A stretch of 64,000 nt of DNA from Streptomyces xantholiticus (GCF_014651015.1 NZ_BMWB01000005.1:186001-250000), one strand, 5' to 3'. Positions 1-9,953 are shown, counted from the first letter of the stretch. Notes: generated from the letters alone by a model not told the origin. Numbers and translations are program-made.

Positions 1-2391
1 ACCGCCACGGTAGACGACCTCGAGCTCGTCCCCTCCCGCGGACATCTCGGCCAGCAGCCGGGGGACCACATCGGCGGGCGGACTCCCGACCGAGAAGTCC
101 ACGCAGTGGCAACTGATCCCGCTGTGCTCCTGAGGAATGACCCGGCACAGACCGATGAGCGCCGCGGCTTCCAGGTCAAGTGTGGTGGCCTCGCCCTGAG
201 CCGGCTGGGCGTTCTCGGTCACGACCCAGATCTCGGGCGTCTGTGCCGCCCCGGCGAGGGCCTGCACCAGGCTGAGCATGCTGAGCACGCCGAGCCGGAT
301 GCCCTCGTCCTGGCCGGAGGCGCGGCCACCGTACGAACTCAGCTGCACGACCTTCCTGATGGGACCGCCCTCGGCGACCGCCCATTCCACCAGGCGCGCC
401 GCGTCATCGGCGTCCGCGGGCCGGAACCGGACATGGCGCCGCTCCCTGTCCGCCTCGAAGTCGGTGCCCGGCTCGACAAGAACGCAGGTCAGTCCTGCGG
501 CGTCGAGCTCCTCGCGGACGGACTCGGTCATCGGACGGCCGTCACCGATCACGAGTGCCGTGCCGTCGGTGTCCTGCAGGTCCCCCTGGTGGTACGGGCG
601 GGGGAGCGAGGTCCTCGTCCACACCGGCCGGTACAGCCATTCGGCCAACGGTGCCTGCTCCTCGGGCTCCAGCGGCGCACCTCCGGTGCCCTCCGCCGCC
701 GGCGGCTCGATCCACAGGCGTTCGCCCTGCCAGGGGTAGGTGGGCAGCGAGACGCGGCTGGGCTGTCGGCCGGCGAACTGAGCCCGCCAGTCGGGATTCC
801 CTCCGGCGACCCACTCCCGCGCGATGTCCGCGGCCGTGCCCTCCCGGCCGGCGCCGACTTCGGCATCAGGAACAGAGAGGGCCTGCTCCAGCTCCGCCGT
901 CGAGTTCACCACGGCGGCCCACCGGTGGGCCAGCGGGCGACGGCCGGCGGCCAGGGTGAAGGCGAGGTCGGCCAGGCCGGTCTCCGGGCGGGCCGCGACG
1001 AAGTCCCGAAGCCGCTCGACGACCTGCGCCAATGCCGTCTCGGTGCGCCCGGACAACAGGACCGCGTACGGGCCGTCGCAGGCCTCCGCGTCGGCAGCCG
1101 GCTCTGGCTCGGGGGCCTGCTCCAGCACGAAGTGGGCGTTGGTGCCGCCCATCCCGAAGCAGCTCACACCGGCTCGCCTGATCCCGGCCTCCCACGGCCT
1201 GAGCTCCCGGTTGATGTAGAAGGGGGTCGGGTCGAGGTCGATGTCCGGGTTGATCTCGTCGAGCACGGCCATCGGCGGGATCTCACCGTGCTTGAGGCAC
1301 AGAATCGCCTTGAGAAGCCCGGCGATGCCGGAGGCGAAGCAGAGGTGACCGATGTTCGCCTTCACCGAGCCCAGCGCGATGAAGCCGGTCTTCGAGGTGA
1401 ACGGCCGGTAGGCGCGCGTGAGTCCGCGGACCTCGATCGGGTCGCCCACGAGCGTGCCGGTGCCGTGGCCTTCGAGCAGGCCGATGGACTCCGCCGATAC
1501 ACCGGATGCCTCCAGGGCCGCACGGATCACCTTCGACTGACCCTCGACACTCGGTGCTGAGAAACCCGCTTTGGCACGGCCGTCGTTGTTGACCGCACTG
1601 CCCTTGATCACGGCGTGGATCTGGTCTCCGTCGCGCTGTGCGTCGGCCAGGCGGCGCAGCACCAGGACTCCGACGCCGTCGCCCTCCACGTAGCCGGATC
1701 CCTTGCTGTCGTACGCGCGGGTGCTGCCGTCCGCCGACAGGATGAAGCCCTCCTGGTACTCGTAGGCCAGGGTTCCGGCCGTACCGATGCTCGCGGCGCC
1801 GACAAGTGCCGTGCCCGCACGGCCTTCCCGCAACGACTCGCAGGCCAGGTGGACGGCGACGGCCGCCGAGGAGCAGGCCGACTGGACGTTGACGCTCTCA
1901 CCGGTCAGTCCGAGCTTGTAGGAGATGCGGGTCGGCAGCGTGTCCGGGCCGTTGGACAGCTGGATGAGCATCCGCTCCGCCGCCGACCGGGGCCCGAAGT
2001 CGCGTCCCTCGTAGTAGGTGTTGGGCCCCACGGAGGAGTAGACGGCGACGTCCTCGACGATCCGGTACGGGTCGTAGCCCGCGTCCTCCATGGCGTTCCA
2101 CGCACACTGCAGCAGGTGCCGGTGCTGAGGATCGAGTACCTCGGCCTCGCGCTTGGGAATGCCGAAGAATTCGGCGTCGAAGTCCTGCACACCGTCCATG
2201 ACGCCGCGGGCGTGCACCCAGCGGCGGCCGGTCTCCGCCTCTTCGACCACCCGGGGCGTGCCGTGGGTGATGGCCTCGCGGCCCTCGCGCACCAGGGACC
2301 AGAAGGCGTCGATGTCGCGGGCCCCGGGCATGACCGCGGCCATGCCGACGACGGCGATGTCCGGCCGGCCGGCGTTCGGAAGAGTGCTCAT
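1..2391 (-). CDS. Type I polyketide synthase, AT-less KS module (3' part cut by the window edge)
   Basis: The visible 797 residues begin with a ketosynthase. The active-site Cys173 lies in VNVQSACSSA, His309 in EGHGTGTLVGDP, and the second His in SVKANIGH, so the KS triad is complete. A docking-type linker follows, ending in SLPTYPWQGERLW. Next comes a Rossmann-like region with VIGDGRP and IRKVVQLSSYGG, resembling the structural half of a ketoreductase. No acyltransferase lies between them, so malonyl units would have to come from a trans-acting AT. The ATG starts 4 nt after the A-PCP gene stop, and its ribosome site (GAGGTG) sits in the end of that gene, suggesting translational coupling. 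Catalytic KR residues and any ACP lie outside the window. KS assignment is firm; trans-AT is an inference from domain order. Confidence 0.93.
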   Translation of the reverse strand, partial: MSTLPNAGRPDIAVVGMAAVMPGARDIDAFWSLVREGREAITHGTPRVVEEAETGRRWVHARGVMDGVQDFDAEFFGIPKREAEVLDPQHRHLLQCAWNAMEDAGYDPYRIVEDVAVYSSVGPNTYYEGRDFGPRSAAERMLIQLSNGPDTLPTRISYKLGLTGESVNVQSACSSAAVAVHLACESLREGRAGTALVGAASIGTAGTLAYEYQEGFILSADGSTRAYDSKGSGYVEGDGVGVLVLRRLADAQRDGDQIHAVIKGSAVNNDGRAKAGFSAPSVEGQSKVIRAALEASGVSAESIGLLEGHGTGTLVGDPIEVRGLTRAYRPFTSKTGFIALGSVKANIGHLCFASGIAGLLKAILCLKHGEIPPMAVLDEINPDIDLDPTPFYINRELRPWEAGIRRAGVSCFGMGGTNAHFVLEQAPEPEPAADAEACDGPYAVLLSGRTETALAQVVERLRDFVAARPETGLADLAFTLAAGRRPLAHRWAAVVNSTAELEQALSVPDAEVGAGREGTAADIAREWVAGGNPDWRAQFAGRQPSRVSLPTYPWQGERLWIEPPAAEGTGGAPLEPEEQAPLAEWLYRPVWTRTSLPRPYHQGDLQDTDGTALVIGDGRPMTESVREELDAAGLTCVLVEPGTDFEADRERRHVRFRPADADDAARLVEWAVAEGGPIRKVVQLSSYGGRASGQDEGIRLGVLSMLSLVQALAGAAQTPEIWVVTENAQPAQGEATTLDLEAAALIGLCRVIPQEHSGISCHCVDFSVGSPPADVVPRLLAEMSAGGDELEVVYRGG

Positions 2392-2395
2392 TGTT

Positions 2396-4192
2396 CTACA
2401 CCTCAGAGTTGGCGATCGCGTCGGCCAGCAGCCGCACGGTGGGGTACTCGAACATCGACACGAGGGAGAGCCGGATGCCCAGCTCCTGCTGTATCCGCTG
2501 GTGTACGCGTTTGATCGAGAGCGACGTGCCACCCAGATCGAAGTAGTTGTCGTCGACGCCCACGGCGCGGGTCTTGAGCACCTCGGCCCAGATCTCACTG
2601 AGCACGGCCTCCACGTCCGTGGCCGCGGGACGGAAGTCGACACCCAGGTCGAGGCGGGTGCCGTTCGCGCTGTCGCGCAGCTCCCCGCGATCGGCCTTGC
2701 CGTTGCTCGTCAGGGGGATCCGGTCCAGCCGGAACAGCTCCGACGGAATCATGTAGTCGGGCAGTCGCCGGGCCAGGCGGCCGCGGAGTTCGGCGACCGT
2801 CGGCGCAGTGCCCTCCACAGGAACGATGTAGGCGGCCAGGACCCGCTCGGCACCCTGCTGCCGGTCCACCACGGCGACCTGCTTCACCTCCGGGGCCTGC
2901 AGGAGCGCCGACTCGACCTCGGTCAGCTCCACCCGATTGCCGCGGATCTTGACCTGGCTGTCGATGCGCCCGATCACCTGGATCAGGCCTCCGGGCAGTA
3001 CCCGGGCGAGGTCGCCCGACTTGTAGACCCGGGCGCCCGGCGCGCCGCCGAACGGGTGGGGGACGAAGCTCTTCTCCGTCAGGTCGGGCCGGCCGTGGTA
3101 TCCGCGTGCCAGAGCGTCGCCGCCGATGTAGAGCTCACCGAGTTCCCCGTCGGGCAGTTGCCTTCCCTCGGCGTCCACGACCCAGACCTCGGTGCCGGGG
3201 AGCGGGGCCCCGACAGGCGGCGGCGAGTGCACCAGGTCGGACGCCTGGAACACCCTGCAGCAGGTGAACACGCCCGCCTCGGTGGGCCCGTAGCCGTTGG
3301 AGAAACGGATGTCCGTCGTGCGCATGGCCTGGGAGAGATGCGGTGTCGACACCACTTCGCCACCCACGATCACCTGACGCAACCCGCAGCCCTCGAACAG
3401 GCCCTCGTCCACGACCTGGTTGAACACGGTCGGTGTGAGCCACAGTGCGGTGACGTCGTGGGCGTGCACGGCCTCCATGACCGACTCGGCCGATACCGGG
3501 GTGTCCGGGTGGAGCACGAGGCGGCCGCCGTTGGCGAGCGAGCCCCACACCTCCAGCACGTGGGCGTCGAACGAGAGCGGGCATATCTGCAGGAACGTCT
3601 CCTGAGGCCCGAAGTCGGCGTAGACGCCGGTGCGGACGATGCGCGCCGCGGCCCGGTGCGGGACGGCAACGCCCTTGGGGGCACCCGTGGTTCCCGATGT
3701 GTAGATGACGTACGCCAGATTCTCCGGCGTGGGCCGCAGACCGGCGGGATCGTCCTCCGCCGGAAGGGGGTACTCGGCGTCGACACGGACGCGCGCGTCA
3801 GCGAAGTCGGCGAGCCGCTCGTGGGTCGCCGCCGAGGTGATCACAGTGGCGACCCCGGCGTCCGTGAGGATGCCCGCCACGCGCGCCCCGGGATCGTCCG
3901 TCCGTAACGGGAGATACGCGCCGCCGGCCTCCAGGATGCCCAACATGCCGACGAGCATGTCGGCGGACCGTTCGACATGGAGGCCGACGACGACATCGGG
4001 GCCGACGCCCCGGCCTCGCAGGTGGGCCGCCAACCGCAGTGCACGCTCGTGCAGTTCTGCGTAGGAGAGGGTGCGACCATCGTGTGTGACAGCGGGAGCG
4101 GCCGGGGTCGCCGCTGCGTGTTCGGCGAACATGTCGTGCAGGCAGCGTGCAGTCGACCCGGTCTGCCGAACCGGCTGCTGGATGTCAACCAT
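2396..4192 (-). CDS. NRPS adenylation-carrier (A-PCP) didomain protein
   Basis: This 598-residue protein activates an amino or related carboxylic acid as its AMP ester and loads it on its own carrier domain. Adenylation motifs are in order: YTSGTTGAPKG near 165, GYGPTEAG near 300, GDLARVLPGG, RIDSQVKIRGNRVEL and LTSNGKADR. The carrier motif DNYFDLGGTSL has phosphopantetheine Ser557. There is no condensation domain, so it could prime the assembly line that continues into the downstream PKS. The selectivity region FDAHVLEVW keeps the Asp expected for alpha-amino acids, but I cannot name the substrate. I chose the ATG at 4192 because homology begins soon after it; a longer in-frame extension to 4387 exists but looks non-coding. 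Confidence 0.9.
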   Translation of the reverse strand: MVDIQQPVRQTGSTARCLHDMFAEHAAATPAAPAVTHDGRTLSYAELHERALRLAAHLRGRGVGPDVVVGLHVERSADMLVGMLGILEAGGAYLPLRTDDPGARVAGILTDAGVATVITSAATHERLADFADARVRVDAEYPLPAEDDPAGLRPTPENLAYVIYTSGTTGAPKGVAVPHRAAARIVRTGVYADFGPQETFLQICPLSFDAHVLEVWGSLANGGRLVLHPDTPVSAESVMEAVHAHDVTALWLTPTVFNQVVDEGLFEGCGLRQVIVGGEVVSTPHLSQAMRTTDIRFSNGYGPTEAGVFTCCRVFQASDLVHSPPPVGAPLPGTEVWVVDAEGRQLPDGELGELYIGGDALARGYHGRPDLTEKSFVPHPFGGAPGARVYKSGDLARVLPGGLIQVIGRIDSQVKIRGNRVELTEVESALLQAPEVKQVAVVDRQQGAERVLAAYIVPVEGTAPTVAELRGRLARRLPDYMIPSELFRLDRIPLTSNGKADRGELRDSANGTRLDLGVDFRPAATDVEAVLSEIWAEVLKTRAVGVDDNYFDLGGTSLSIKRVHQRIQQELGIRLSLVSMFEYPTVRLLADAIANSEV

Positions 4193-4519
4193 GGAACTAC
4201 TTTCTGTCCACGAGATCTCGTCACGGGCCTCTACGGAGGGACCGGCGCCCTGTACGTCTCTTCCGTCCACTGTGCGTGCTCGATTCCGTGCGCCGTCGGC
4301 CCGACGGCTGCTCACCAGATCGAGCCCCCACGAGCCAGGCAAGATCCAAACACGACAGATCCGTGAAGACATTGGACCTACGTACACACCGGCACATGAG
4401 ACAGGTCACCCTCGGGTCCCACCGCAATGCCGACGACGGGTGAGCGATGCGTTCGAACCCCCTCGGGCGTCGCAGGCCGTGGCGCACCTGGCCTGCGGCC
4501 GGGCACGCTGTTCGCCCTC
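4193..4519. other. Upstream region of the PKS/NRPS operon
   Basis: No gene is supported here. The stretch separates the A-PCP gene from the decayed regulator and should hold the promoter of the minus-strand biosynthetic operon. The ribosome site before 4192 is weak (GAAAG). I see no clear operator. Confidence 0.4.
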
Positions 4520-5250
4520 CGGAAGCGGTGGTCTCGGCGACCCCGACATCGCAACGCAGCTCGCCCCCGTGATCGGTGTGCAAACCGGGTGAGGATTTGA
4601 GCCACCTCGTGGACCGGCGCCACCCGCAGCAGCGAGGGTTCCGCGGCCTCCAGCACCGTCACTCGGGCCCCGGCGGTCCGGGCGGCAGCGGCCGTCGCGG
4701 CGAGCGGGTGGAGGGGCAGTTGAGCAGCCGCCGTTCGGTCGGGGCCCGACCGTCCGGCTGGAAGCCGTACTGCTCCAAGACGGCTTCGCACACGGTGACG
4801 GAGCGCTCGGGCCCGAGCCTGCCGGGACGACTGCGTGCCCGTGCCCTCCTCGAGCTCCTCGGCCCGCTGCGGGACCGTGCGCAGCGCGGCGGGGCGCACG
4901 TTCTCGTCCGGCCGCTTGCCGAGGACCGCGTCCATGAGGATCTCCGCGAGGACGTCCGGACGGCACTCGGGGATGCGGATGTCGGTGTCGGTGTCGGCCG
5001 GCTCGTAGGCCTTGGGCCGGCGGCCGGCCCTGGGGGTCCGCCGGGACTGTCGCAGCCGGCGGACAGCAGCCCGGCCGCGACGTGCTTGTCCAGGTGGAAG
5101 GTGGCCGGCTTGACCGGGACGCCCGCGTCGGCTGCCGCCTCCTTGCGGGTCACCGGAGGGTGGGCGCGCCGTATCGGGCCGTACATCCTGCGGCGCAGCC
5201 CGTCGGCGAGCACCGCGACCGCTTCGACGCCCTCGGCGGGGGTGACGAAG
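4520..5250 (-). pseudogene. Frameshifted HTH transcriptional regulator remnant
   Basis: Pieces of one winged-helix regulator are spread over different reading frames of the same strand. From about 5245 to 5035 one frame reads VEAVAVLADGLRRRMYG and later TFHLDKHVAAGLL. From about 5030 to 4845 a second frame reads RRPKAYEPADTDTDIRIPE, then VLAEILMDAVLG. The first frame resumes with VTVCEAVLEQYGFQP and RRLLNCP, after which the second frame continues with LPLHPLAAT. These blocks occur in this order in an intact actinobacterial family of roughly 220-250 residues known from memory. At least three frame changes argue for a true pseudogene rather than a single sequencing error. The C-terminal boundary is approximate. 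Confidence 0.68.
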
Positions 5251-5549
5251 ACGGCGTCAGGTCGCAGGCATGCCCGGATACGGCAACGAGGCCTCCGAAG
5301 AACCTCCGGCCACCGTCGCCCGCCGGTACGTCGTCACCCTGAACCACCGATGGCACGACCACTGACGCAGCGGCATCGGTATGGCGGCCATGGGGATACC
5401 TCCCATGGCCGGCACGCCCTGGAAGGGCGGGGAGGGAGCGGCTCCGCGCAGCGGCCCCGCCCCCCGCCGTCCCCGCGCCGGGGAAGGCCGGACGGACCGC
5501 GGCTCCGCCCTGGCGCCACCCGCGACGCGGTGCGCTCCGCGCGCCCCCG
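5251..5549. other. Intergenic, no supported gene
   Basis: Very GC-rich, with short inverted repeats such as the paired CCATGGGGATACCTCCCATGG at 5389-5409. A 31-codon plus-strand frame at 5270-5365 has no ribosome site and is not called. Confidence 0.35.
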
Positions 5550-6341
5550 TCAGATGAAGTTGAGTGCAGCCGCGCCGCCGGCCCCGCCCAGCAGCATGAA
5601 CGCCGGCATCAGGACCTTCAGCTCCACCCAGCTGCCGGCCCGGAAGCGCATCGGCTTCGGGGGACCGATCGGGTACCAGCGCTTGTTGCCGACGGGAATC
5701 GGCCACAGTATCGGGCAGCCGGAGACGGTGAGGGCGTCGCCGATGTCGTGGACGAGGGCGCCGAGGACGATCGGGAGGCCGAGCCACAGGTACTCCTGGC
5801 CGGGCCCGGTGAAGAGCCAGTCCGCGCCGTTGCCCGGCTTGTCCAGGACGCCCGCGAGGATCCACGCGCTGGTGGCGCCGAGCAGCCAGACCAGGATGTC
5901 GCTGGAGACCCGTGCGGCCCGCCACAGCAGGCCCTCCACGGCGAGCACCATGTGGACGAACAGGATCGCGAGGACCGCCCACCGCCCGCCGAGGACCGCC
6001 AGCGCGGAGGCGCCCGCGCCGATGAGGACGGCCCACAGCCAGGTGTGCGTCAGGGTCCGGTGCCCGCCGGTCCTGCGTTTGTCACCCTGTTTCTTCGTCG
6101 CTTTGTAGACCGCGTACGACAGCTTGTCGACTATCTCGCAGAGCCCGCGCGACACCGGCCCGAAGGCCCGTGAGATCGTCGCTGCCTTGTGGTCGAGGTC
6201 GGGCGCCAGCGCCGCGCCCGCGCAGATCAGTGCTCCGACGACGAGGACGGGCCACGGCATCGGGTCTCCCGCGGCGGCCGTCGCCGCGCCCACCCCCAGC
6301 CAGGCGGCCGCGCCGGACAGAGAGTGCGCCGGTCCCATCAT
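5550..6341 (-). CDS. YdjM-type membrane-bound metal-dependent hydrolase
   Basis: The 263-residue protein has about five to six hydrophobic segments and the conserved polar motifs of the LexA-binding, inner-membrane-associated putative hydrolase family: MMGPAHSLSG at the start, APDLDHKAATI near 45, GHRTLTHTWL near 95, and ALVHDIGDALT near 200. The His and Asp residues probably bind metal. Its biochemical role is unknown in any species I can name. The start was set at the first Met of the doublet at 6341, preceded by a G-rich ribosome site; an upstream in-frame extension to 6452 would overlap the promoter of the divergent helicase and lacks family similarity. Confidence 0.82.
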   Translation of the reverse strand: MMGPAHSLSGAAAWLGVGAATAAAGDPMPWPVLVVGALICAGAALAPDLDHKAATISRAFGPVSRGLCEIVDKLSYAVYKATKKQGDKRRTGGHRTLTHTWLWAVLIGAGASALAVLGGRWAVLAILFVHMVLAVEGLLWRAARVSSDILVWLLGATSAWILAGVLDKPGNGADWLFTGPGQEYLWLGLPIVLGALVHDIGDALTVSGCPILWPIPVGNKRWYPIGPPKPMRFRAGSWVELKVLMPAFMLLGGAGGAAALNFI

Positions 6342-6461
6342 GTGCGTTCCCGCCCCATTGCTCTTGTGCTGTACCCCGGTTGACAGGGCAGCGTATCGGT
6401 CGTGATCTTGCCGCCCGCGGCCGGTTCCCTGATCCGGGAGGCGGACAGGCAAGATGGGGGT

Positions 6462-8975
6462 GTGACCCTTATCGATCAGCTGCCGCCAGAAGCCGACCCC
6501 GATGCCCTGTTCGACGCCTTCTCCTCATGGGCGGAGGACCGGGGCATCACGCTCTATCCGGCTCAGGAGGAGGCGCTGATCGAGGTGGTCTCGGGGGCGA
6601 ACGTGATCCTCTCGACCCCGACCGGCTCGGGAAAGAGCCTGGTCGCGGCGGGTGCGCACTTCGCGGCCCTGGCGAAGGACCAGGTCACCTTCTACACCGC
6701 GCCGATCAAGGCGCTGGTCTCGGAGAAGTTCTTCGACCTGTGCAAGCTGTTCGGCACGGAGAACGTCGGCATGCTGACGGGCGACGCGTCCGTGAACGCG
6801 GACGCCCCGGTCATCTGCTGCACCGCCGAGGTGCTTGCCTCGATCGCGCTGCGGGACGGCAAGTACGCCGACATCGGCCAGGTCGTGATGGACGAGTTCC
6901 ATTTCTACGCGGAATCGGACCGCGGCTGGGCCTGGCAGATCCCGCTGCTGGAGCTGCCGCAGGCGCAGTTCATCCTGATGTCGGCGACGCTCGGCGACGT
7001 GTCGATGTTCGAGAAGGACCTGACGCGCCGCACCGGCCGCCCCACCTCCGTGGTCCGCTCGGCGACCCGTCCGGTGCCGCTCTCGTACGAGTACCGGCTG
7101 ACACCCATCACGGAGACGCTCACCGAGCTGCTGGAGACCAAGCAGGCACCCGTCTACATCGTGCACTTCACGCAGGCGCAGGCAGTGGAGCGGGCGCAGT
7201 CGCTGATGAGCATCAACATGTGCACGCGTGAGGAGAAGGACAAAATCGCCGAACTGATCGGCAACTTCCGCTTCACCACGAAGTTCGGCAAGAACCTGTC
7301 CCGCTATGTACGGCACGGCATCGGCGTGCACCACGCGGGCATGCTGCCCAAGTACCGGCGGCTGGTCGAGAAGCTGGCGCAGGCGGGCCTGCTGAAGGTC
7401 ATCTGCGGCACGGACACGCTCGGTGTCGGCGTCAACGTCCCCATCCGTACGGTGCTGTTCACGGCACTCACCAAGTACGACGGCAGCCGGGTGCGGACGC
7501 TGCGGGCGCGTGAGTTCCACCAGATCGCCGGCCGGGCCGGCCGGGCCGGCTTCGACACCGCCGGCCTGGTCGTCGCGCAGGCGCCCGAGCACGTCATCGA
7601 GAACGAGAAGGCGCTCGCGAAGGCCGGCGACGACCCGAAGAAGCGCCGCAAGGTGGTCAGGAAGAAAGCCCCGGAGGGCTTCGTCGCCTGGTCGGACTCC
7701 ACCTTCGAGAAGCTGATCGGGTCCGAGCCGGAGCCGCTGACCTCCCGTTTCCGGGTGACCAACATCATGCTGCTGTCGGTGATCGCCCGGCCGGGGAACG
7801 CCTTCGAGGCGATGCGCCGGCTGCTCGAGGACAACCACGAGCCGCGCAAGGCGCAGCTGCGCCACATCCGCCGGGCGATCGCGATCTACCGCTCGCTGCT
7901 CGACGGCGGTGTGGTGGAGCAGCTGGACACCCCGGACGCGGAGGGCCGCACGATCCGGCTCACCGTCGACCTCCAGCAGGACTTCGCGCTGAACCAGCCG
8001 CTGTCGACGTTCGCTCTCGCCGCCTTCGACCTCCTGGACCCCGAGTCGCCGTCGTACGCGCTGGACATGGTCTCCGTCGTCGAGTCGACGCTGGACGACC
8101 CGCGCCAGATCCTCGCCGCGATGCAGAACAAGGCGCGCGGCGAGGCGGTCGGCAAGATGAAGGCGGACGGGGTCGAGTACGAGGAGCGCATGGAGCGGCT
8201 CCAGGACATCTCGTACCCGAAGCCGCTGGAGGAGCTGCTGTGGCACGGGTACAACCTCTACAAGAAGTCGCACCCGTGGGTCGGTGACCACCCGGTCTCG
8301 CCGAAATCCGTGATCCGGGACATGTACGAACGGGCGCTGACGTTCACGGAGTTCACCTCCTGGTACGAGCTCGCCCGCACCGAGGGCATCGTGCTGCGGT
8401 ATCTGGCGAGCGCGTACAAGGCGCTCGACCACACCATCCCGGACGACCTGAAGACGGAGGATCTGGAGGATCTGATCGCCTGGCTGGGCGAGATGGTCCG
8501 CCAGGTCGACTCCAGTCTGCTGGACGAGTGGGAGCAGCTGGCCAACCCGGAGGTGGAGACCGCGGAGGAGGCGCAGGAGAAGGCGGACCAGGTCAAGCCG
8601 GTCACGGCGAACGCCCGCGCGTTCCGTGTGCTGGTCCGCAACGCGATGTTCCGCCGGGTGGAGCTGGCGGCCCTCGACCAGGTGGGCGAACTGGGCGGGA
8701 TGGATGCCGAGTCGGGCTGGGACGAGGAGGCGTGGGGCGAGGCGATGGACGGGTACTGGGACGAGTACGACGCCCTCGGCACGGGTCCCGACGCCCGTGG
8801 CCCGAAGCTTCTCGCCATCGAGGAGGACCCGGCGCACGGCCTGTGGCGTGTGCGCCAGACCTTCGCCGACCCGAACGGCGACCATGACTGGGGTATCAGT
8901 GCGGAGGTCGATCTGGCAGCCTCCGACGAGGAGGGCCGGGCGGTCGTGCGGGTCACGTCCGTCGGCCAGCTCTGA
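6462..8975 (+). CDS. DEAD/DEAH-box helicase with C-terminal DUF3516 domain
   Basis: This 837-residue superfamily 2 helicase has a Walker A motif (STPTGSGKS) near 52, a motif II variant MDEFHFY near 144, motif III MSATLGD near 178, and helicase-C motifs HHAGMLPKYRR and QIAGRAGRAGFD. The second half matches the DUF3516 extension typical of actinobacterial Ski2-like helicases. The likely substrate is structured RNA or DNA, but this is not established from sequence. A GTG start at 6462 was preferred because homology begins there (VTLIDQLPPEADPDALF). It is followed after 19 nt by tesB, so the two may be co-transcribed. Confidence 0.92.
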   Translation: MTLIDQLPPEADPDALFDAFSSWAEDRGITLYPAQEEALIEVVSGANVILSTPTGSGKSLVAAGAHFAALAKDQVTFYTAPIKALVSEKFFDLCKLFGTENVGMLTGDASVNADAPVICCTAEVLASIALRDGKYADIGQVVMDEFHFYAESDRGWAWQIPLLELPQAQFILMSATLGDVSMFEKDLTRRTGRPTSVVRSATRPVPLSYEYRLTPITETLTELLETKQAPVYIVHFTQAQAVERAQSLMSINMCTREEKDKIAELIGNFRFTTKFGKNLSRYVRHGIGVHHAGMLPKYRRLVEKLAQAGLLKVICGTDTLGVGVNVPIRTVLFTALTKYDGSRVRTLRAREFHQIAGRAGRAGFDTAGLVVAQAPEHVIENEKALAKAGDDPKKRRKVVRKKAPEGFVAWSDSTFEKLIGSEPEPLTSRFRVTNIMLLSVIARPGNAFEAMRRLLEDNHEPRKAQLRHIRRAIAIYRSLLDGGVVEQLDTPDAEGRTIRLTVDLQQDFALNQPLSTFALAAFDLLDPESPSYALDMVSVVESTLDDPRQILAAMQNKARGEAVGKMKADGVEYEERMERLQDISYPKPLEELLWHGYNLYKKSHPWVGDHPVSPKSVIRDMYERALTFTEFTSWYELARTEGIVLRYLASAYKALDHTIPDDLKTEDLEDLIAWLGEMVRQVDSSLLDEWEQLANPEVETAEEAQEKADQVKPVTANARAFRVLVRNAMFRRVELAALDQVGELGGMDAESGWDEEAWGEAMDGYWDEYDALGTGPDARGPKLLAIEEDPAHGLWRVRQTFADPNGDHDWGISAEVDLAASDEEGRAVVRVTSVGQL

Positions 8976-8994
8976 GAGGGAAGAGGTCCCAAGG

Positions 8995-9861
8995 ATGACG
9001 AATCCGGCCGAGCGTCTGGTCGATCTGCTCGACCTGGAGCAGATCGAGGTGAATATCTTCCGGGGGCTCAGCCCGAACGAATCGCTCCAGCGGGTCTTCG
9101 GCGGCCAGGTGGCCGGTCAGGCTCTGGTCGCGGCGGGGCGGACGACGGACGGCGAGCGTCCGGTGCATTCGCTGCACGCCTATTTCCTGCGGCCCGGGCG
9201 CCCCGGGGTGCCGATCGTGTACCAGGTCGAACGGGTCAGGGACGGCCGCTCGTTCACGACCCGGCGCGTCACGGCCGTGCAGGAGGGGCGCACGATCTTC
9301 AACCTGACGGCGTCCTTCCACCGTCCCGAGCCCGGGAGCATCGAGCACCAGTTGCCGCCGCGGCTCGACTTCCCGGCGCCCGAGACGCTGCCCACCGTGG
9401 CGACCGAGATCCGGGAGCGCCTCGGTGAGCTGCCGGAGTCCCTGGAGCGGATGGCCCGCCGGCAGCCGTTCGACATCCGTTACGTCGACCGGCTGCGCTG
9501 GACGGCCGAAGAGATCAAGGACGCGGACCCGCGCAGCGCGGTCTGGATGCGCGCGGTGGGCCCGCTGGGCGACGACCCGCTGGTGCACACCTGCGCGCTG
9601 ACCTACGCGAGCGACATGACCCTGCTGGACGCGGTGCGGATTCCCGTCGAACCGCTCTGGGGCCGTCGGGGGTTCGACATGGCGTCGCTGGACCACGCCA
9701 TGTGGTTCCACCGCCCGTTCCGGGCCGACGAGTGGTTCCTCTACGATCAGGAGTCGCCCATCTCGACCGGCGGCCGCGGTCTCGCCCGGGGCCGGATCTA
9801 CGACCATGAGGGCCGGCTGCTGGTGTCCGTGGTGCAGGAAGGCCTGTTCCGACCCGTGTAG
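8995..9861 (+). CDS. tesB: Acyl-CoA thioesterase II
   Basis: A 288-residue double-hotdog thioesterase that hydrolyses acyl-CoA to free acid and CoA in the cytoplasm. Visible signatures are FGGQVAGQAL near 36, HSLHAYFLRPG near 60, and the C-terminal SLDHAMWFHRPFRADEW followed by ESPISTGGRGLARG, where TesB keeps its Asp/Thr/Gln catalytic network. Length matches the family. The ATG at 8995 has AGAGG and AAGGA upstream. The gene sits close behind the helicase and ahead of a peroxidase, with no pathway partner next to it. Confidence 0.94.
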   Translation: MTNPAERLVDLLDLEQIEVNIFRGLSPNESLQRVFGGQVAGQALVAAGRTTDGERPVHSLHAYFLRPGRPGVPIVYQVERVRDGRSFTTRRVTAVQEGRTIFNLTASFHRPEPGSIEHQLPPRLDFPAPETLPTVATEIRERLGELPESLERMARRQPFDIRYVDRLRWTAEEIKDADPRSAVWMRAVGPLGDDPLVHTCALTYASDMTLLDAVRIPVEPLWGRRGFDMASLDHAMWFHRPFRADEWFLYDQESPISTGGRGLARGRIYDHEGRLLVSVVQEGLFRPV

Positions 9862-9953
9862 GCGGCCCGGGACCCTCCCCGCCCCGCGGGAAGGCCGCCG
9901 CGCCCGGCAGTGTTGTGCTGCATGACGCCTGTTTTCCCCTCCGAGGAGCTTAG

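Noticed and set aside
106..1560. A 484-codon plus-strand open frame
   Set aside because: Mirror of the ketosynthase, whose active-site motifs are plain on the minus strand.
5270..5365. 31-codon plus-strand frame beginning MPGYGNEASEEPPATV
   Set aside because: No ribosome site and no homology known to me; it lies beside the decayed regulator and could be part of the same degraded sequence.
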